NCBI RefSeq assembly: GCF_002157895.1
Contig: NZ_CP021377.1
Coordinates: 2,914,001-2,978,000, forward strand
Reading direction: 5' to 3'
DNA: 64,000 nt
From: Oceanisphaera profunda
GTDB lineage: Bacteria; Pseudomonadota; Gammaproteobacteria; Enterobacterales; Aeromonadaceae
Shown here: positions 9,150 through 18,857 of the stretch, piece after piece
Position numbering within the stretch: the first letter of the stretch is position 1
Layout: each line of letters opens with the position of its first letter
Notes under the pieces: model-generated
The model's database searches: none
Seen by the model: only the letters and a program-made list of their open reading frames with translations
Told to the model about the DNA's origin: nothing
Program-made: the position numbers and the translations under genes

Positions 9150-9548
9150 TTATTCTTCTTCATCAAATTGCTGAGCAAATTCTTCACTTAAACCTTCATC
9201 TAAGTTGGCGGCGACGGCGGCTCCTACTACACCGGCAGCAGCTGCTTGACCGGCAACGGCGCGCTGGGCGAGGGGTTTATCTGCGTAACGATTTAGCTGG
9301 CGCTCAAGCTTTTGGCCCAAGTCTTTAATCGCAGCATATAGGTTATCGTCTTCTGCCTTGGCGAACAGGGTGTCATGGCGCACACCAGCAGTGGCTTCAA
9401 CTTGGTACTTCAGACCTTCTTTATTGATAATCACATGAGGCGTGATTAAGTCGACTTGGCGACGAGACAGTTTTTCAAAGCGACTCTCAATCCGTTCACG
9501 GATGGCGGGAGAAATGTCGATGACGGTACTGGTAATAGTGATGGACAT
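9150..9548 (-). CDS. raiA: Ribosome-associated inhibitor RaiA / short hibernation factor
   Basis: The 132-residue protein is predicted to bind the 30S decoding region in stationary phase or cold. The beta-alpha-beta-beta-beta-alpha fold is evident from MSITITSTVIDISPAIRERIESRFEKL split over the first strand and helix, then EATAGVRHDTLFAKAEDDNLYAAI and a long second helix. The acidic tail after residue 105 is Ala-rich in its first part and resembles the extended tail of YfiA rather than the shorter Hpf. It sits next to pheL-pheA in the same direction, as in E. coli. Divergent from slt across a 428-bp gap that holds both promoters and nothing else I can name. Confidence 0.92.
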   Translation of the reverse strand: MSITITSTVIDISPAIRERIESRFEKLSRRQVDLITPHVIINKEGLKYQVEATAGVRHDTLFAKAEDDNLYAAIKDLGQKLERQLNRYADKPLAQRAVAGQAAAAGVVGAAVAANLDEGLSEEFAQQFDEEE

Positions 9549-9925
9549 AAAATAACCCCCTGGGTGTGCTCTTGTTTGTGTACAACTTCAGACTACCCTG
9601 ACCGACGTTAAATAATGTGATCCATATCAACCTTTGGCGGCGCTATGGCGAGTGGGTTAAAAATCTGTGACCCAGTCGCCGCTACCCACATTTTAGTCTT
9701 GTCAGAGTCGTCCGCTTTAAGTCAGACTCGAATGGATAAATCCCTGCCTGTACTCTTAACCTATCAGCTGTGCTTTATTCTGGCTAGTCGTTCTTTACCT
9801 TGCCTACTTTCATTGTGCATTTCATCCTACTGCTCTGTATCCAGCACTTAATGGTGCGCATTTGGCGCTGTGCGCCGCCAATTGTCTGGTTTAAGCAGAT
9901 TATTTCGCGATCCCCATTGGCAGTG

Positions 9926-9956
9926 TTGACACTATTACATAGGATAGCTCTCTATT
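9926..9956 (+). promoter_or_regulatory. Possible slt promoter
   Basis: A perfect TTGACA lies at 9926-9931, with a weak -10 (TCTATT or similar) 17-20 bp later, just ahead of the GTG start of slt. The -10 is poor, so this is tentative. Confidence 0.35.
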
Positions 9957-9976
9957 CGTTATTAAGGGGTGCGTTT

Positions 9977-11884
9977 GTGAAAGTTTGGTTAGGAGTAAGT
10001 TTGCTGCTATTAGGCATGAGCGTCAGCGTGCAGGCGTCTTCACTGCGCGAACAATATCGCCAAGCCGAGCAGGCGCTAAATAAAAACGACGTGGCAAGCT
10101 TTAAGCAACTGCGCCAAGGCTTGGATGCCTATCCGTTAACCCCTTACTTAGATTTTCAATTGCTGGCGGATCGTATCACTAACCTGAGCACCCCTCAGGT
10201 GGTGGAATTTATGCATCGCTACCCCGACTCTTTAGTGGCAGACCGGTTAGAAGGGCGTTACTTGCATCGCTTAGCCCGTGAACAGCGCTGGCGTGAGTTT
10301 TTAACTTTATATCCTCAACTGCCCTCGAGTGAAGTGCTGCAGTGCGCCCATTATCGCGCTAAGTGGGCCACCGGCGATAAAAACACTGCGCTGGCCGGTG
10401 CCAAACTAATGTGGCTGCATGGCGGCTCACGGGCCACGGCTTGCGATCCTTTGTTTGATGCCTGGCACACCGCCGGTGGTCGCAACGATGACGATATTTG
10501 GCAGCGCATGCTGCTGGCTTATGAAAAAAATGATCACGGTTTAGTGACCTATCTGGGCCGTCAGCTTAGCCCTGCGGCCCAGCCGGCCAGCGAGCTGTTG
10601 CAGTCGTTAGACAAAAATCCCAATCAGTTACTTAAAGGTGACTTAGTGCGCGTCTCGGGCGAGGCGCAGAAGACGGCGCTCAGTTTGGCCTTGGCGAAAT
10701 TAGCCGATACCGAATATACCCAAGTGATGAGCTTGTACCCTAAATATCAGCGCCAAGCGGGCTTAACTAACGCGCAAGTAGCACGTATTGAGCAAAAGTT
10801 AGCGCAACGGTTAATGTATAACCGTACTCATGACTATCGCAGCTGGCTGGACAGTCGTTTGCCTGCCATGGGCACAGAGGACTTATTTGAACTGCGTGCG
10901 CGCTTAGCCATTTGGGAACAAGATTGGCAACATCTGCCCGGCTGGATCGCGCGTTTGTCCGCCGAAACCCAACAAGACAGCCGTTGGCAGTATTGGCGTG
11001 GCCGTGCCCTTAAAGCACAAAATCGCCATGGTGACGGTGACAAAGCCTGGAAATTAGCGGCCAGTAATCGGGATTATTACGGATTTTTAGCGGCCCAACA
11101 GAGCAAAGTACCCTATGCCTTAATGAAGAAGTCTTTACCCTCTGCACCGACTTTGAGCCAAGCCCGCGCCCGCTGGCCTGCTTTTTCCAGAACCGAAGAG
11201 TGGCTGGCGCTCGGCAATAAAACCGCTGCCCGTAGCGAGTGGTATCATATGCTGGGTAAAGTGAGCGAGGCAGATGGTTTGGCGCTGGGCAGCCTAGCGC
11301 TGCAGCTGGGCTGGTTTGATAAGTCTATTCAGGCCAGTATTCAACTGCGGGCTTGGGATCACTTAGACTTACGTTTTCCTATTGTGTACCGACCGGATTT
11401 TCAACGCCAAGCACAGTTGTTAGGCGTGAATGAAGCCACCTTATTTGCCATTACTCGCCAAGAAAGCGCCTTTTATGAACAAGCGCGCTCCCCGGTGGGT
11501 GCTGGCGGCTTAATGCAATTAATGCCCGGCACTGCTAAAGAGACGGCGAAAAAGTTTAATATTAGCGGCTTTAGACAAGCGTCAGATGTGTACCGTGCCG
11601 ACGTGAATATTCAGCTGGGCTCCAGTTATTTTAAGCAAATGCTCGACCGCTACAGCAATAATCGCGTGGCCGCCATCGCCGCTTATAACGCAGGCCCAGG
11701 CCGAATTGATTCATGGTTGCGTAACAGTGGCTCACGGCCGTTAGATGTCTGGGTAGAAAATATCCCATATCGAGAGACCCGCGGCTACGTGCAAAGTGTG
11801 CTCTATTATTCGGTGATCTACCAAGATATGTTGGGCCAACCGAAAACCTTTATCACGCCTAATGAGCTGAATTATGTCTACTAA
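9977..11884 (+). CDS. slt: Soluble lytic murein transglycosylase
   Basis: This periplasmic exo-acting enzyme cleaves peptidoglycan to 1,6-anhydromuropeptides. I chose the GTG at 9977: AAGGGG precedes it, and it gives a proper signal peptide (KVWLGVSLLLLGMSVSVQA, then SSLREQ). The ATG far upstream would bury that signal. The 635-residue length matches E. coli Slt70 (645). The long superhelical N-terminal U and L domains are followed by the lysozyme-like domain with the catalytic Glu in TRQESAFYEQARSPVGAGGL, then MQLMPGTAKE and AAYNAGPGRIDSWL. The 3' end overlaps the next gene by 11 bp. In E. coli, trpR and yjjX follow slt; here trpR is absent. Confidence 0.94.
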   Translation: MKVWLGVSLLLLGMSVSVQASSLREQYRQAEQALNKNDVASFKQLRQGLDAYPLTPYLDFQLLADRITNLSTPQVVEFMHRYPDSLVADRLEGRYLHRLAREQRWREFLTLYPQLPSSEVLQCAHYRAKWATGDKNTALAGAKLMWLHGGSRATACDPLFDAWHTAGGRNDDDIWQRMLLAYEKNDHGLVTYLGRQLSPAAQPASELLQSLDKNPNQLLKGDLVRVSGEAQKTALSLALAKLADTEYTQVMSLYPKYQRQAGLTNAQVARIEQKLAQRLMYNRTHDYRSWLDSRLPAMGTEDLFELRARLAIWEQDWQHLPGWIARLSAETQQDSRWQYWRGRALKAQNRHGDGDKAWKLAASNRDYYGFLAAQQSKVPYALMKKSLPSAPTLSQARARWPAFSRTEEWLALGNKTAARSEWYHMLGKVSEADGLALGSLALQLGWFDKSIQASIQLRAWDHLDLRFPIVYRPDFQRQAQLLGVNEATLFAITRQESAFYEQARSPVGAGGLMQLMPGTAKETAKKFNISGFRQASDVYRADVNIQLGSSYFKQMLDRYSNNRVAAIAAYNAGPGRIDSWLRNSGSRPLDVWVENIPYRETRGYVQSVLYYSVIYQDMLGQPKTFITPNELNYVY

Positions 11885-12740
11885 CTTAACCGTGGATAGC
11901 CGTGCGGCTAGTACTGTCGATAGTTGCAGCCATAGTAGTGGCCATAGCGTGGCCATTGTTGGCTTGGGCTGGTTGGGGGAGCCATTGGCGCTCACCTTAC
12001 AACAGCTTGGCTATCAAGTGGCAGGCACCACTACCACCGCGGATAAAGCCAGTCGGCTGGCCGCATTAGGTATTCAGACATTATTGTGGAATTTAGATGC
12101 GCCGCTGCCTACGCAGTGGCCAACAGCGCTGGCGGCGGACACCTTAATTGTATGTGTGCCGCCGGGCAAGGTTGATAATTATGCCCAGCGCCTCGGTGAA
12201 GTGGCGCGCTTAGCTGCAGACGGGGGAGTGCAACGGTTACTTTTTACTAGCGCCACCTCTATATACAGTGGCCTAGGCGCGCAGCGAGAAGCCGATGCTA
12301 AACCAGACTCAGAGCGCGGCGAGCGCATGCAAGCCACTGAAAATGCCATGCATGCTAGCGGCGTTCTTCAAGTTATGTGCCTGCGCTTATCAGGCTTAGT
12401 GGGGGGCAGCCGGGAGCCGGGGCGCTTTTTAGCAGGGCGTAGCTTTGAGGGCGGCGAAGAGCCCATTAATTTAGTGGCGCAAGAAGACCTGCTGCGCTTT
12501 ATGCCGGCATTATTGGCGCGTAACGATTGGCCGAGTGTGTTAAACGTGAGTGCGCCCCATCATCCAAGCCGCCGTGAGTTTTATAGCCAAGCCGCTAAGC
12601 TTCGCGGCTTGGCCCCACCGCAATTTAGTGGTGGCGGAGAGGGGAAAACCATAGATGGCTCGGCCATTAGTCGCTACCTAAGCTTAGATTATCTGGTCAC
12701 CGACTGGTTTGACTGGCTAGCAGAGCGCAATAGAAGCTGA
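11874..12740 (+). CDS. NAD(P)-dependent epimerase/dehydratase-like protein (YeeZ-like)
   Basis: This 288-residue extended SDR-type protein has an N-terminal Rossmann nucleotide site, VAIVGLGWLGEPLA (about 26-39). After it come ADTLIVCVPPGK and a strand with TSATSIYSG, where the usual SDR catalytic Tyr-x3-Lys is not clear. The first 23 residues are Ser-rich and likely disordered. The substrate is unknown. The gene overlaps slt by 11 bp and is surely translated from the same transcript. Confidence 0.8.
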   Translation: MSTNLTVDSRAASTVDSCSHSSGHSVAIVGLGWLGEPLALTLQQLGYQVAGTTTTADKASRLAALGIQTLLWNLDAPLPTQWPTALAADTLIVCVPPGKVDNYAQRLGEVARLAADGGVQRLLFTSATSIYSGLGAQREADAKPDSERGERMQATENAMHASGVLQVMCLRLSGLVGGSREPGRFLAGRSFEGGEEPINLVAQEDLLRFMPALLARNDWPSVLNVSAPHHPSRREFYSQAAKLRGLAPPQFSGGGEGKTIDGSAISRYLSLDYLVTDWFDWLAERNRS

Positions 12741-12882
12741 AACACCAATATTCACATACAGCACGGATGTAGGCACGCGCTTTAGCCGTGCAAACCTGCG
12801 CAGCAGGTTCTGATGCACAAGTTCTACCCTCGGCATTCGTAAGCTGTAAGTTAAACAAAAAATCACCGTGCTCGCACAGCCC

Positions 12883-13428
12883 TTAGCGATACAGCTGCGG
12901 ATTAAGCCATGGCGTCAGTACCAAGATCAGGGTGTCGCGATACACAGTGCGTCGTGTTAAATGCTGCTGAGTTAACATACCAATGGCGCCGCCTGTGGGC
13001 TGGCTGTCGCTTTGCTGATATAAGCGGTCCATGGCGGGGCCCAGTGCTTCGCCGTTCGCGAGTGCCTGCGCTACTATGGGTGGCAGCGTTAAGCTAGCAC
13101 TGCGGCTGGCATTATCCAGTGCCTGGCCTAATACCTGGATCCAAGCAAAGGTGATGCAGTGCCGAGGGGTAAGCTGAGCATCACTAAACTCGACGCCGCC
13201 TTCCATGCCAATCCACAAGTCCGCCTCGGGCACTAAGGTTTTAGCGGCGAATGCGCGCTGCCGTGCCCCTTGATAGGTTTCGGCGTCGCTCATCGGTTGC
13301 TCAGCCACTCCTGAATCCACGGCTACACCGGTCACAACGAACGGAGAGTCAGGCAACAATTGCGCTAAGGCGAGGCGAGCCGCCGCAATTTTAGCGGGGT
13401 TTAATGACGCAACAATTACCTGCAGCAT
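12883..13428 (-). CDS. yjjX: Inosine/xanthosine triphosphatase YjjX
   Basis: The 181-residue protein, from the Met of MLQVIVASLNPAKIAA, is a house-cleaning pyrophosphatase that removes ITP and XTP. Signature stretches are ASLNPAKIAAARLAL, GVAVDSGVAEQPMSDAET (which splits around the conserved Glu/Asp), LWIGMEGGVE and PTGGAIGMLT. The start at 13428 has AGAGGA at correct distance; the longer frame upstream has none. Its place downstream of slt is the E. coli order minus trpR. Confidence 0.9.
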   Translation of the reverse strand: MLQVIVASLNPAKIAAARLALAQLLPDSPFVVTGVAVDSGVAEQPMSDAETYQGARQRAFAAKTLVPEADLWIGMEGGVEFSDAQLTPRHCITFAWIQVLGQALDNASRSASLTLPPIVAQALANGEALGPAMDRLYQQSDSQPTGGAIGMLTQQHLTRRTVYRDTLILVLTPWLNPQLYR

Positions 13429-13593
13429 GCGGTTGTCCTCTGAACTTGGTTTTATGGCTGTGATGACCATTCATGCTATATAAAAGGTCGGTAGTGGTCG
13501 GCCGCTAGCCGAAGTATCATTATGCCAGTTTTAGCTTTAACAATTTAACTCCAGCAGTTTATTCGACAATTTTTTAACAAAGAGAAAAGTGTA

Positions 13594-13986
13594 ATGAGTG
13601 ATCAAGCAGATCCAAGAGGCGATTTATTGATGCGCACCATGGCCATGCCTGCCGATACCAATGCCAATGGCGATATTTTTGGCGGGTGGATCATGTCACA
13701 AATGGACTTAGGCGGCAGTTTGCTGGCTAATGAAGTTGCGCTGGGTCGCGTGGGCACGGTGGCAGTCAGTGAAATGAATTTTTCTCGGCCCGTGAAAGTG
13801 GGCGATGTGGTCTGCACCCATGGCGAGCTGCTTAAAGTGGGGCGCACCTCTATTACCGTACAAGTGGAAGTCTGGGTGAAGCCGATATTAACCCCAGAAG
13901 GCGGGATGCGTTACAAGGTGGCACAGGCGCAATTTGTGTATGTGGCCATTGATGAACACGGCCGACCGCGAGTGATTAACCGCTAA
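13594..13986 (+). CDS. yciA: Acyl-CoA thioesterase YciA
   Basis: The 130-residue single hot-dog fold protein hydrolyses a broad range of acyl-CoAs. The family motif ANGDIFGGWIMSQMD holds the catalytic Asp and the helix that caps the fold. It is followed by VGTVAVSEMNFSRPVKVGDVV. AAAGAGAAAAG precedes the ATG. It stands alone, divergent from yjjX. Confidence 0.93.
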   Translation: MSDQADPRGDLLMRTMAMPADTNANGDIFGGWIMSQMDLGGSLLANEVALGRVGTVAVSEMNFSRPVKVGDVVCTHGELLKVGRTSITVQVEVWVKPILTPEGGMRYKVAQAQFVYVAIDEHGRPRVINR

Positions 13987-14019
13987 TCAAGTGGCTGCAA
14001 TAGAACGCGATATGTGAGT

Positions 14020-14345
14020 TTTAGCCGTCTTCCTGATGCACATCAGGATCTCGCTTTAGCTGTTTGGTAGTGGGCACTGTTTTATATAAAGGGTGCTACG
14101 CCAGTTTGGTTTGACGTTTTGCTGCGCAAACCTGACGACTAAAGTGGCTGCTACAGAGTACGATATGTTTTGCTTTAGCCGTCTTCCTGATGCACATCAG
14201 GATCTCGCTTTAGCTGTTTGGTAGTGGGCACTGTTATTTATAAAGAGCGTAGCGCGGCAATCCATGCAGCGGCGCGGTAGATAACCATGGATTGCCGCGT
14301 CGTAGCACTCCTCGCAACGACCAAGGTTAGGGTTTGTAAAAATCT
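14020..14345. repeat. Repeat cluster after yciA
   Basis: About 50 bp beginning CCGTCTTCCTGATGCACATC is present twice (from about 14028 and 14180), each followed by the same GTAGTGGGCACTGTT. A GCGGCAATCC...GGATTGCCGC inverted element follows at about 14253-14320; it matches the one near 5533. No gene is visible between yciA and the mltD terminator. Confidence 0.75.
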
Positions 14346-14417
14346 GATCAATTAGTTTTCCACAATGGTATTACCCCAGCATGCGGCGTCATTTTTCTCT
14401 GTGCTGCACAAATAAAA

Positions 14418-14444
14418 ACACCGAGCTTAGGCTCGGTGTTTTTT
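14418..14444. terminator. Terminator beside mltD
   Basis: ACACCGAGC (14418-14426) pairs with GCTCGGTGT (14431-14439), with T and A runs on the two sides. It ends mltD on the minus strand. Confidence 0.85.
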
Positions 14445-14479
14445 GTTTAGTGTTCGGCGCTTTCGCTTACGGCTTTATC

Positions 14480-15883
14480 TTAACGTGAATTGGCCACGAT
14501 TAAGCTTTGTCCGGCGCGCAAGCTGTGTCTATTGGCTAACTGGTTCCAGCTCAGTAATTCATTGATGCTGACGCTAAAGCGGTTAGCTATTGCAGATAAA
14601 GAGTCGCCTCTTTTCACCTTATAAACACTGCCTGATTTGCTTGCCGTTGGGGCAGCAGCGGCCACATAGGTGCCCGACAGTACCAGCGATTGACCAGTAC
14701 GGATATTATTGCCCCTGATATTGTTCGCTTGGCGCAGGGCTTCTACGGTGGTGCCATGGCGTTGCGCAATTACACCTAAGCTGTCGCCACGGCGCACAAT
14801 ATACTGACCTTTAGGAGCGCGCTCTGGCTCTGGCAGGTCGGCCATGGCGATTTCAAAACCTTCGGCATGTGCCACAGGGACTAAAATTTCCGCACTGCGT
14901 GAGGGTGAAGTCGACGCTTTCTTATAGGCGGGGTTCAGCTCTTTCAGTCGACCACGGTTCATGCCGGCTAAATCTGCCGCCATATTTAAATCTACTTGGC
15001 CTTCTACTTCAATCACCGCTAATTGTGGGCGATTAGGTAGCGCAGGTATGTCCATGCCGTAGTGCGAGTCGTGCTTTAAGATGGCGGCTAACGCCAACAG
15101 CTTAGGTACGTAATTTTGCGTTTCTTTGGGCAAAGACAAAGACCAATAATCCGTGGGCTTGCCTTGGCGTCGGTTGGCTTTCATGGCGCGCTGTACGCGG
15201 CCTTCGCCTGAGTTATAGGCAGCCAATGCCAACACCCAATCACCGTCAAAGAAACCGTTAAGGTATTCGAGGTAGTCCAGTGCTGCACGCGTCGAGGCCA
15301 TTACGTCATAACGACCGTCATAAAAACTATCGAAATGCAGGCCAAAGTTCTTCCCAGTGCCTTGTAGCATCTGCCACAAGCCGGCCGCATGACCGTGCGA
15401 ATAAGCTTTCGGGTCAAAGGTACTTTCAACCACCGGCAATAATACCAGTTCCATTGGCATGTTCCGTTTTTCTATCTCTTCCTTGATGAGATAGAGAAAC
15501 GGTCTGGCGCGTTCTGATACAGAGCGCATATAGCTGGGGTGCTTGAGGTACCACTGACGCTGAGCGACCACTCTAGGGTGATCGAGGGGCACATCGAGTT
15601 GCATTTGTTCAGCTAAGTCGAGCCACAAATCTGTTTGTTTTGCCTCTACTTCCACTTCCACCTGTTGGCGTTGTTGCCGATTAGATGATGAGTGGGGCAC
15701 AGTGCTGTAGGCTCGACCTAAGTCGGCAGTTCGATTGTGTGTTTGTAACGATGCATGGATCGATGATGTTTGGTAAAGCGACTTATCCGCTTTATTATCG
15801 GTGCTGTCCTGGTGGCCAGAAGAATTAAATCCTTGGCAGCCCGCCAGGAGTAAAGCACCTGTAATGATACAGAGTCTTCTCAT
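14480..15883 (-). CDS. mltD: Membrane-bound lytic murein transglycosylase D
   Basis: This 467-residue lipoprotein cleaves peptidoglycan. The N-terminus is a lipoprotein signal with lipobox LLLAGC (Cys near 16). After a Gln/Ser-rich linker comes the lysozyme-like domain, with the catalytic Glu in PVVESTFDPKAYS, then HAAGLWQMLQGTGKNFGL and ALAAYNSGEGRVQRAM. Two LysM domains at the C-terminus (about 365-408 and 420-464, each with RRGDSL or KRGDSL) bind glycan. It lies next to gloB in the same direction, as in E. coli. Confidence 0.95.
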   Translation of the reverse strand: MRRLCIITGALLLAGCQGFNSSGHQDSTDNKADKSLYQTSSIHASLQTHNRTADLGRAYSTVPHSSSNRQQRQQVEVEVEAKQTDLWLDLAEQMQLDVPLDHPRVVAQRQWYLKHPSYMRSVSERARPFLYLIKEEIEKRNMPMELVLLPVVESTFDPKAYSHGHAAGLWQMLQGTGKNFGLHFDSFYDGRYDVMASTRAALDYLEYLNGFFDGDWVLALAAYNSGEGRVQRAMKANRRQGKPTDYWSLSLPKETQNYVPKLLALAAILKHDSHYGMDIPALPNRPQLAVIEVEGQVDLNMAADLAGMNRGRLKELNPAYKKASTSPSRSAEILVPVAHAEGFEIAMADLPEPERAPKGQYIVRRGDSLGVIAQRHGTTVEALRQANNIRGNNIRTGQSLVLSGTYVAAAAPTASKSGSVYKVKRGDSLSAIANRFSVSINELLSWNQLANRHSLRAGQSLIVANSR

Positions 15884-15946
15884 GGTGTCCGCGTCTCTTT
15901 AAAACGGCGGCCAGTGTATGCTTTGTGAACAACAGAAGCAAGTTCG

Positions 15947-16765
15947 TTAAAAAACGTCCTTCCAGCGCCTAAGTGCAGCGAACACCTTGATGTCTTCATC
16001 TAGCTCCAATCCAGTATGAGCCTGTAATCGGGCCTTAACCCCCGCCACATGGGGGCGCAGGAACACATTGATGGCTTTTTCTAGACCGATAGAAGAGGGC
16101 AAACTGGGCACGCCTTGTTGGCGTAATTTCGCTATTTTTTGTAGATGTTTTTTCAATTCAGCGTTGTTTGGCTCCACAGAATGACAAAAAGCCAAGTTAG
16201 ATTGTGTGTACTCATGGGTACAATAAACCAAGGTGGCGTCGGGCAGGGCAGCCAAGCGGGTTAACGACTGATGCATCTGCTCAGGTGTGCCCTCAAACAA
16301 GCGCCCACAACCACCAGAAAACAGCGTATCACCACAAAACAGCAAGGGCTGATTAGCGATCCCCGTGGGTTCATAAAAGGCAATGTGGCCTAAGGTATGA
16401 CCCGGCACCGACAGCACCGAAAATTCCAGCCCGAGCTCTGGCACCAGCACAGTATCGCCGTCGCTCACGCCCATGGCGCTTGAGGCGGGCAGCGGCTCGG
16501 CACTGGGCCCATAGATTTTGGCGTTCGGCCACTGTTTTAGTAAGTCTTTAACGCCACCCGTATGATCATAATGGTGATGGGTTATCAAAATGGCGCTTAA
16601 TTCCAGCTCGCGCTCGGCCAGCACCCGCGCTACTGGTTCAGCCTGACCTGGATCTACCACCACGGCTTGCTTGTTATTGGCAAGCAGCCAGATATAGTTG
16701 TCTTGAAACGCCGAAATTCCACTAATGTGAATCGGGTCTTCATTAAGTACATTGCTGTTAACCAT
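15947..16765 (-). CDS. gloB: Hydroxyacylglutathione hydrolase (glyoxalase II)
   Basis: This is the second step of methylglyoxal detoxification; it hydrolyses S-lactoylglutathione. The 272-residue protein has the metallo-beta-lactamase metal motif THHHYDHTGG, followed by GHTLGHIAFY, FCGDTLFSGGCGRLFEG and CTHEYT. The C-terminal glutathione-binding helices are typical of GloB. It is divergent from the methyltransferase gene across 53 bp, so the two share a promoter region. Confidence 0.95.
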   Translation of the reverse strand: MVNSNVLNEDPIHISGISAFQDNYIWLLANNKQAVVVDPGQAEPVARVLAERELELSAILITHHHYDHTGGVKDLLKQWPNAKIYGPSAEPLPASSAMGVSDGDTVLVPELGLEFSVLSVPGHTLGHIAFYEPTGIANQPLLFCGDTLFSGGCGRLFEGTPEQMHQSLTRLAALPDATLVYCTHEYTQSNLAFCHSVEPNNAELKKHLQKIAKLRQQGVPSLPSSIGLEKAINVFLRPHVAGVKARLQAHTGLELDEDIKVFAALRRWKDVF

Positions 16766-16818
16766 ATTTCTATCCTTGCACAGAGGAAAAGCGTTAGCTT
16801 ATCAGAGGCGTAAATGTG

Positions 16819-17607
16819 ATGAAATCAGCCCACAGTCCCAAACATTGGCAACAGGTGCTGCGCGGGCCTTATTTAGCCGAACAATTGCAAGCGCGACTCA
16901 CGCAATGGGCGCCTACTATGTTTGGCTTTAATCTGCTCACCGTTGATGCACTCAGCGCGTCTTTTTCATTGGCGGGTAGCCGTTTATTGCACTCGGTACA
17001 CCTTAGCCAAACACAGCCGCCTTGTACGGCTGCCGATATTGTTGGTGACGCGACTGCCATGCCCTTTGCCCCCGGCAGCCTAGATGCTTGTCTTTTGGCC
17101 CATGTACTGGATTTTAGCGACCATCCCCATGCCATCTTGCGTGAAGTAGAAACCGTGCTGCGCGATGACGGCTGGCTGATTATCTCGGGCTTTAATCCAT
17201 ACAGCAGTGCGGGCTTGGCCAGTATCTTGCCCGGCATCAGTCATAAGTTGCCCTCATTACGGCACATGGTGGCACCGGAGCGGCTAGAAGACTGGCTTAA
17301 ACTGTTGGGCTTTGAAGTCTTGCAGCGCGACTATTTCGGCCTAACGCCAGTATTGGAATTTCCGATGCTCAGTAAGTTGCGCCAACAGCTAGTCCCGCAT
17401 TATTGCCCGTCTTTTGCTGCCGTGTACGTGATGCTGGCGCGCAAACGACGCTACCCGCTCACGCCCATTCGCCAAACCAAACGTAAGCAACACGTACTGC
17501 AACCCGGCATGGCACGCCAAAAGCAGCAAGTAAAAATCAGCGCCGAGCATCAAGCTAAAACTCAAACCATTTTTGCAACGAAATCCGCAGAATCCACGGA
17601 AAAATAG
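16819..17607 (+). CDS. SAM-dependent methyltransferase, YafS-like
   Basis: This class I methyltransferase-like protein (262 residues) sits between gloB and rnhA, the place of E. coli yafS. GDATAMPFAPGSLDACLLAH is the acidic-loop and motif II region. DDGWLIISGFNPYSS matches the late strand. A GTG three bases upstream is an alternative start; GAGGCG precedes both. The last ~15 residues (from about TIFATKSAES) are encoded by a partial copy of the MITE-like repeat found at 8501, so the tail was probably added by insertion of that repeat. The substrate is unknown. Confidence 0.82.
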   Translation: MKSAHSPKHWQQVLRGPYLAEQLQARLTQWAPTMFGFNLLTVDALSASFSLAGSRLLHSVHLSQTQPPCTAADIVGDATAMPFAPGSLDACLLAHVLDFSDHPHAILREVETVLRDDGWLIISGFNPYSSAGLASILPGISHKLPSLRHMVAPERLEDWLKLLGFEVLQRDYFGLTPVLEFPMLSKLRQQLVPHYCPSFAAVYVMLARKRRYPLTPIRQTKRKQHVLQPGMARQKQQVKISAEHQAKTQTIFATKSAESTEK

Positions 17608-17810
17608 AGCTCAGATCTGAAAGATAGCTTTAATGGTAAGGACCTTGTAGCCGTCAAGTGTATATAAACAGAGAGTTTCGACGGTCCTGCGAAGCCGGAT
17701 GATTTTTAATGGTCCACTCTAAACCCTATTTACCACAGTTCTTTGCTACGAGAGCCACAAACGCACGTAACAATAAAGATCAGAACTCAAAGGAATATTG
17801 ATGGTAAGAG
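17565..17810. repeat. Two partial MITE-like copies
   Basis: Two stretches (about 17565-17640 and 17735-17815) carry the ACAATAGAGATCAGA-type core and the TGGTAAG end seen in the elements at 8501 and 18461. The first runs into the methyltransferase stop codon. The rest of the gap up to rnhA shows no gene. Confidence 0.6.
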
Positions 17811-17875
17811 CGGGAGTTCAGCGCCTAGCTAGAGCCAACAATAGACGCTACTCGTATTTTTGCCCGGCGCTAAAG

Positions 17876-18337
17876 TTACCCCTCATAACCTACATCATCA
17901 TGAATGGCATCGGTTTCGGCGGCCACGCGAGCTAGCACATCACAGCGTTCGTTTTCAGGATGCCCAGAGTGGCCTTTCACCCAATGCCAGCTTACGTCAT
18001 GGCGCTGGCTAAGTTCATCGAGCCGTTTCCATAAGTCCACGTTTTTCACCGGCTTTCTGGCCGAAGTCTGCCAATTTTTTTGTTTCCAGCCGTTGATCCA
18101 TTGAGTGATGCCTTGGCGTACATATTGGCTATCTGTGGTTAAGTCCACCACACAGCGATCACTTAACGCCGCTAAGCCTTCAATGGCCGCCATCAGCTCC
18201 ATGCGGTTATTAGTGGTTAGCCGATAGCCGCCGCTTAGCTCTTTACGGTGCGCTTTATAAATTAATACCGCGCCATACCCCCCAGGACCTGGGTTACCCA
18301 AACAGGAGCCGTCAGTATAGAGTTCAATTTTTTTCAT
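17876..18337 (-). CDS. rnhA: Ribonuclease HI
   Basis: The protein degrades the RNA strand of RNA-DNA hybrids. The 153-residue form starting [20 protein letters not shown] matches the length of E. coli RNase HI (155); the longer frame upstream adds 18 residues without support. The acidic catalytic set is visible: Asp in YTDGS, Glu in [11 protein letters not shown], Asp in [10 protein letters not shown] and the final Asp in HPENERCD. The handle region [13 protein letters not shown] is present. Divergent from dnaQ, as in E. coli. Confidence 0.96.
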   Translation of the reverse strand: MKKIELYTDGSCLGNPGPGGYGAVLIYKAHRKELSGGYRLTTNNRMELMAAIEGLAALSDRCVVDLTTDSQYVRQGITQWINGWKQKNWQTSARKPVKNVDLWKRLDELSQRHDVSWHWVKGHSGHPENERCDVLARVAAETDAIHDDVGYEG

Positions 18338-18460
18338 TATGAATTCGCTATCGTTATCAAAATCGAAGAGGGCGGCAGTCTGCCACAGCAACCGCTAAAA
18401 AACAGCCTGCCGGTGGCGAGAGAGGCGTCAAATGCTTTAGCAAAGCGCGCTAAGACCTTT

Positions 18461-18648
18461 TTAGCAACGGAAGAACACGGAATTCACGGAACAATAGAGA
18501 TCAAATCTGAATAAAATCAGTTAAGAGCGAAGCGTAAAGAGGGCGGGCCAAACACCAAACAGTCAGAGGCCAGCTCTTACCATTAAAATTATTATCTTTT
18601 GTCGCACGTGAATTGCGTCCGTGAGTTCAGACCTGCTTCCGTGGCAAA
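18461..18648. mobile_element. MITE-like element, about 188 bp
   Basis: It begins TTAGCAACGGAA and ends TTCCGTGGCAAA, near-inverted ends like those of the element at 8501, with the shared ACAATAGAGATCA core. A further half copy follows at about 18720-18755. No gene lies between rnhA and dnaQ. Confidence 0.65.
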
Positions 18649-18857
18649 AGTAGCCCTCGCCCTGGGTCTTACCATCAAAGGCTCTTATTACTCGTCGAAC
18701 TTATCTCAGCTTAATTTTTCCGCGTCTTCTGTGAGTTCCGTGGCAAAAATGTTTTGTTGTTTTCGCCTTTGACTAACAGCTTAAAACAGCCGCTTGGTAG
18801 CATAGCCGCAGGCAGTTACTTATACTGGCCGCAGTTTGGGTATAGGAAGCAAGGCTA

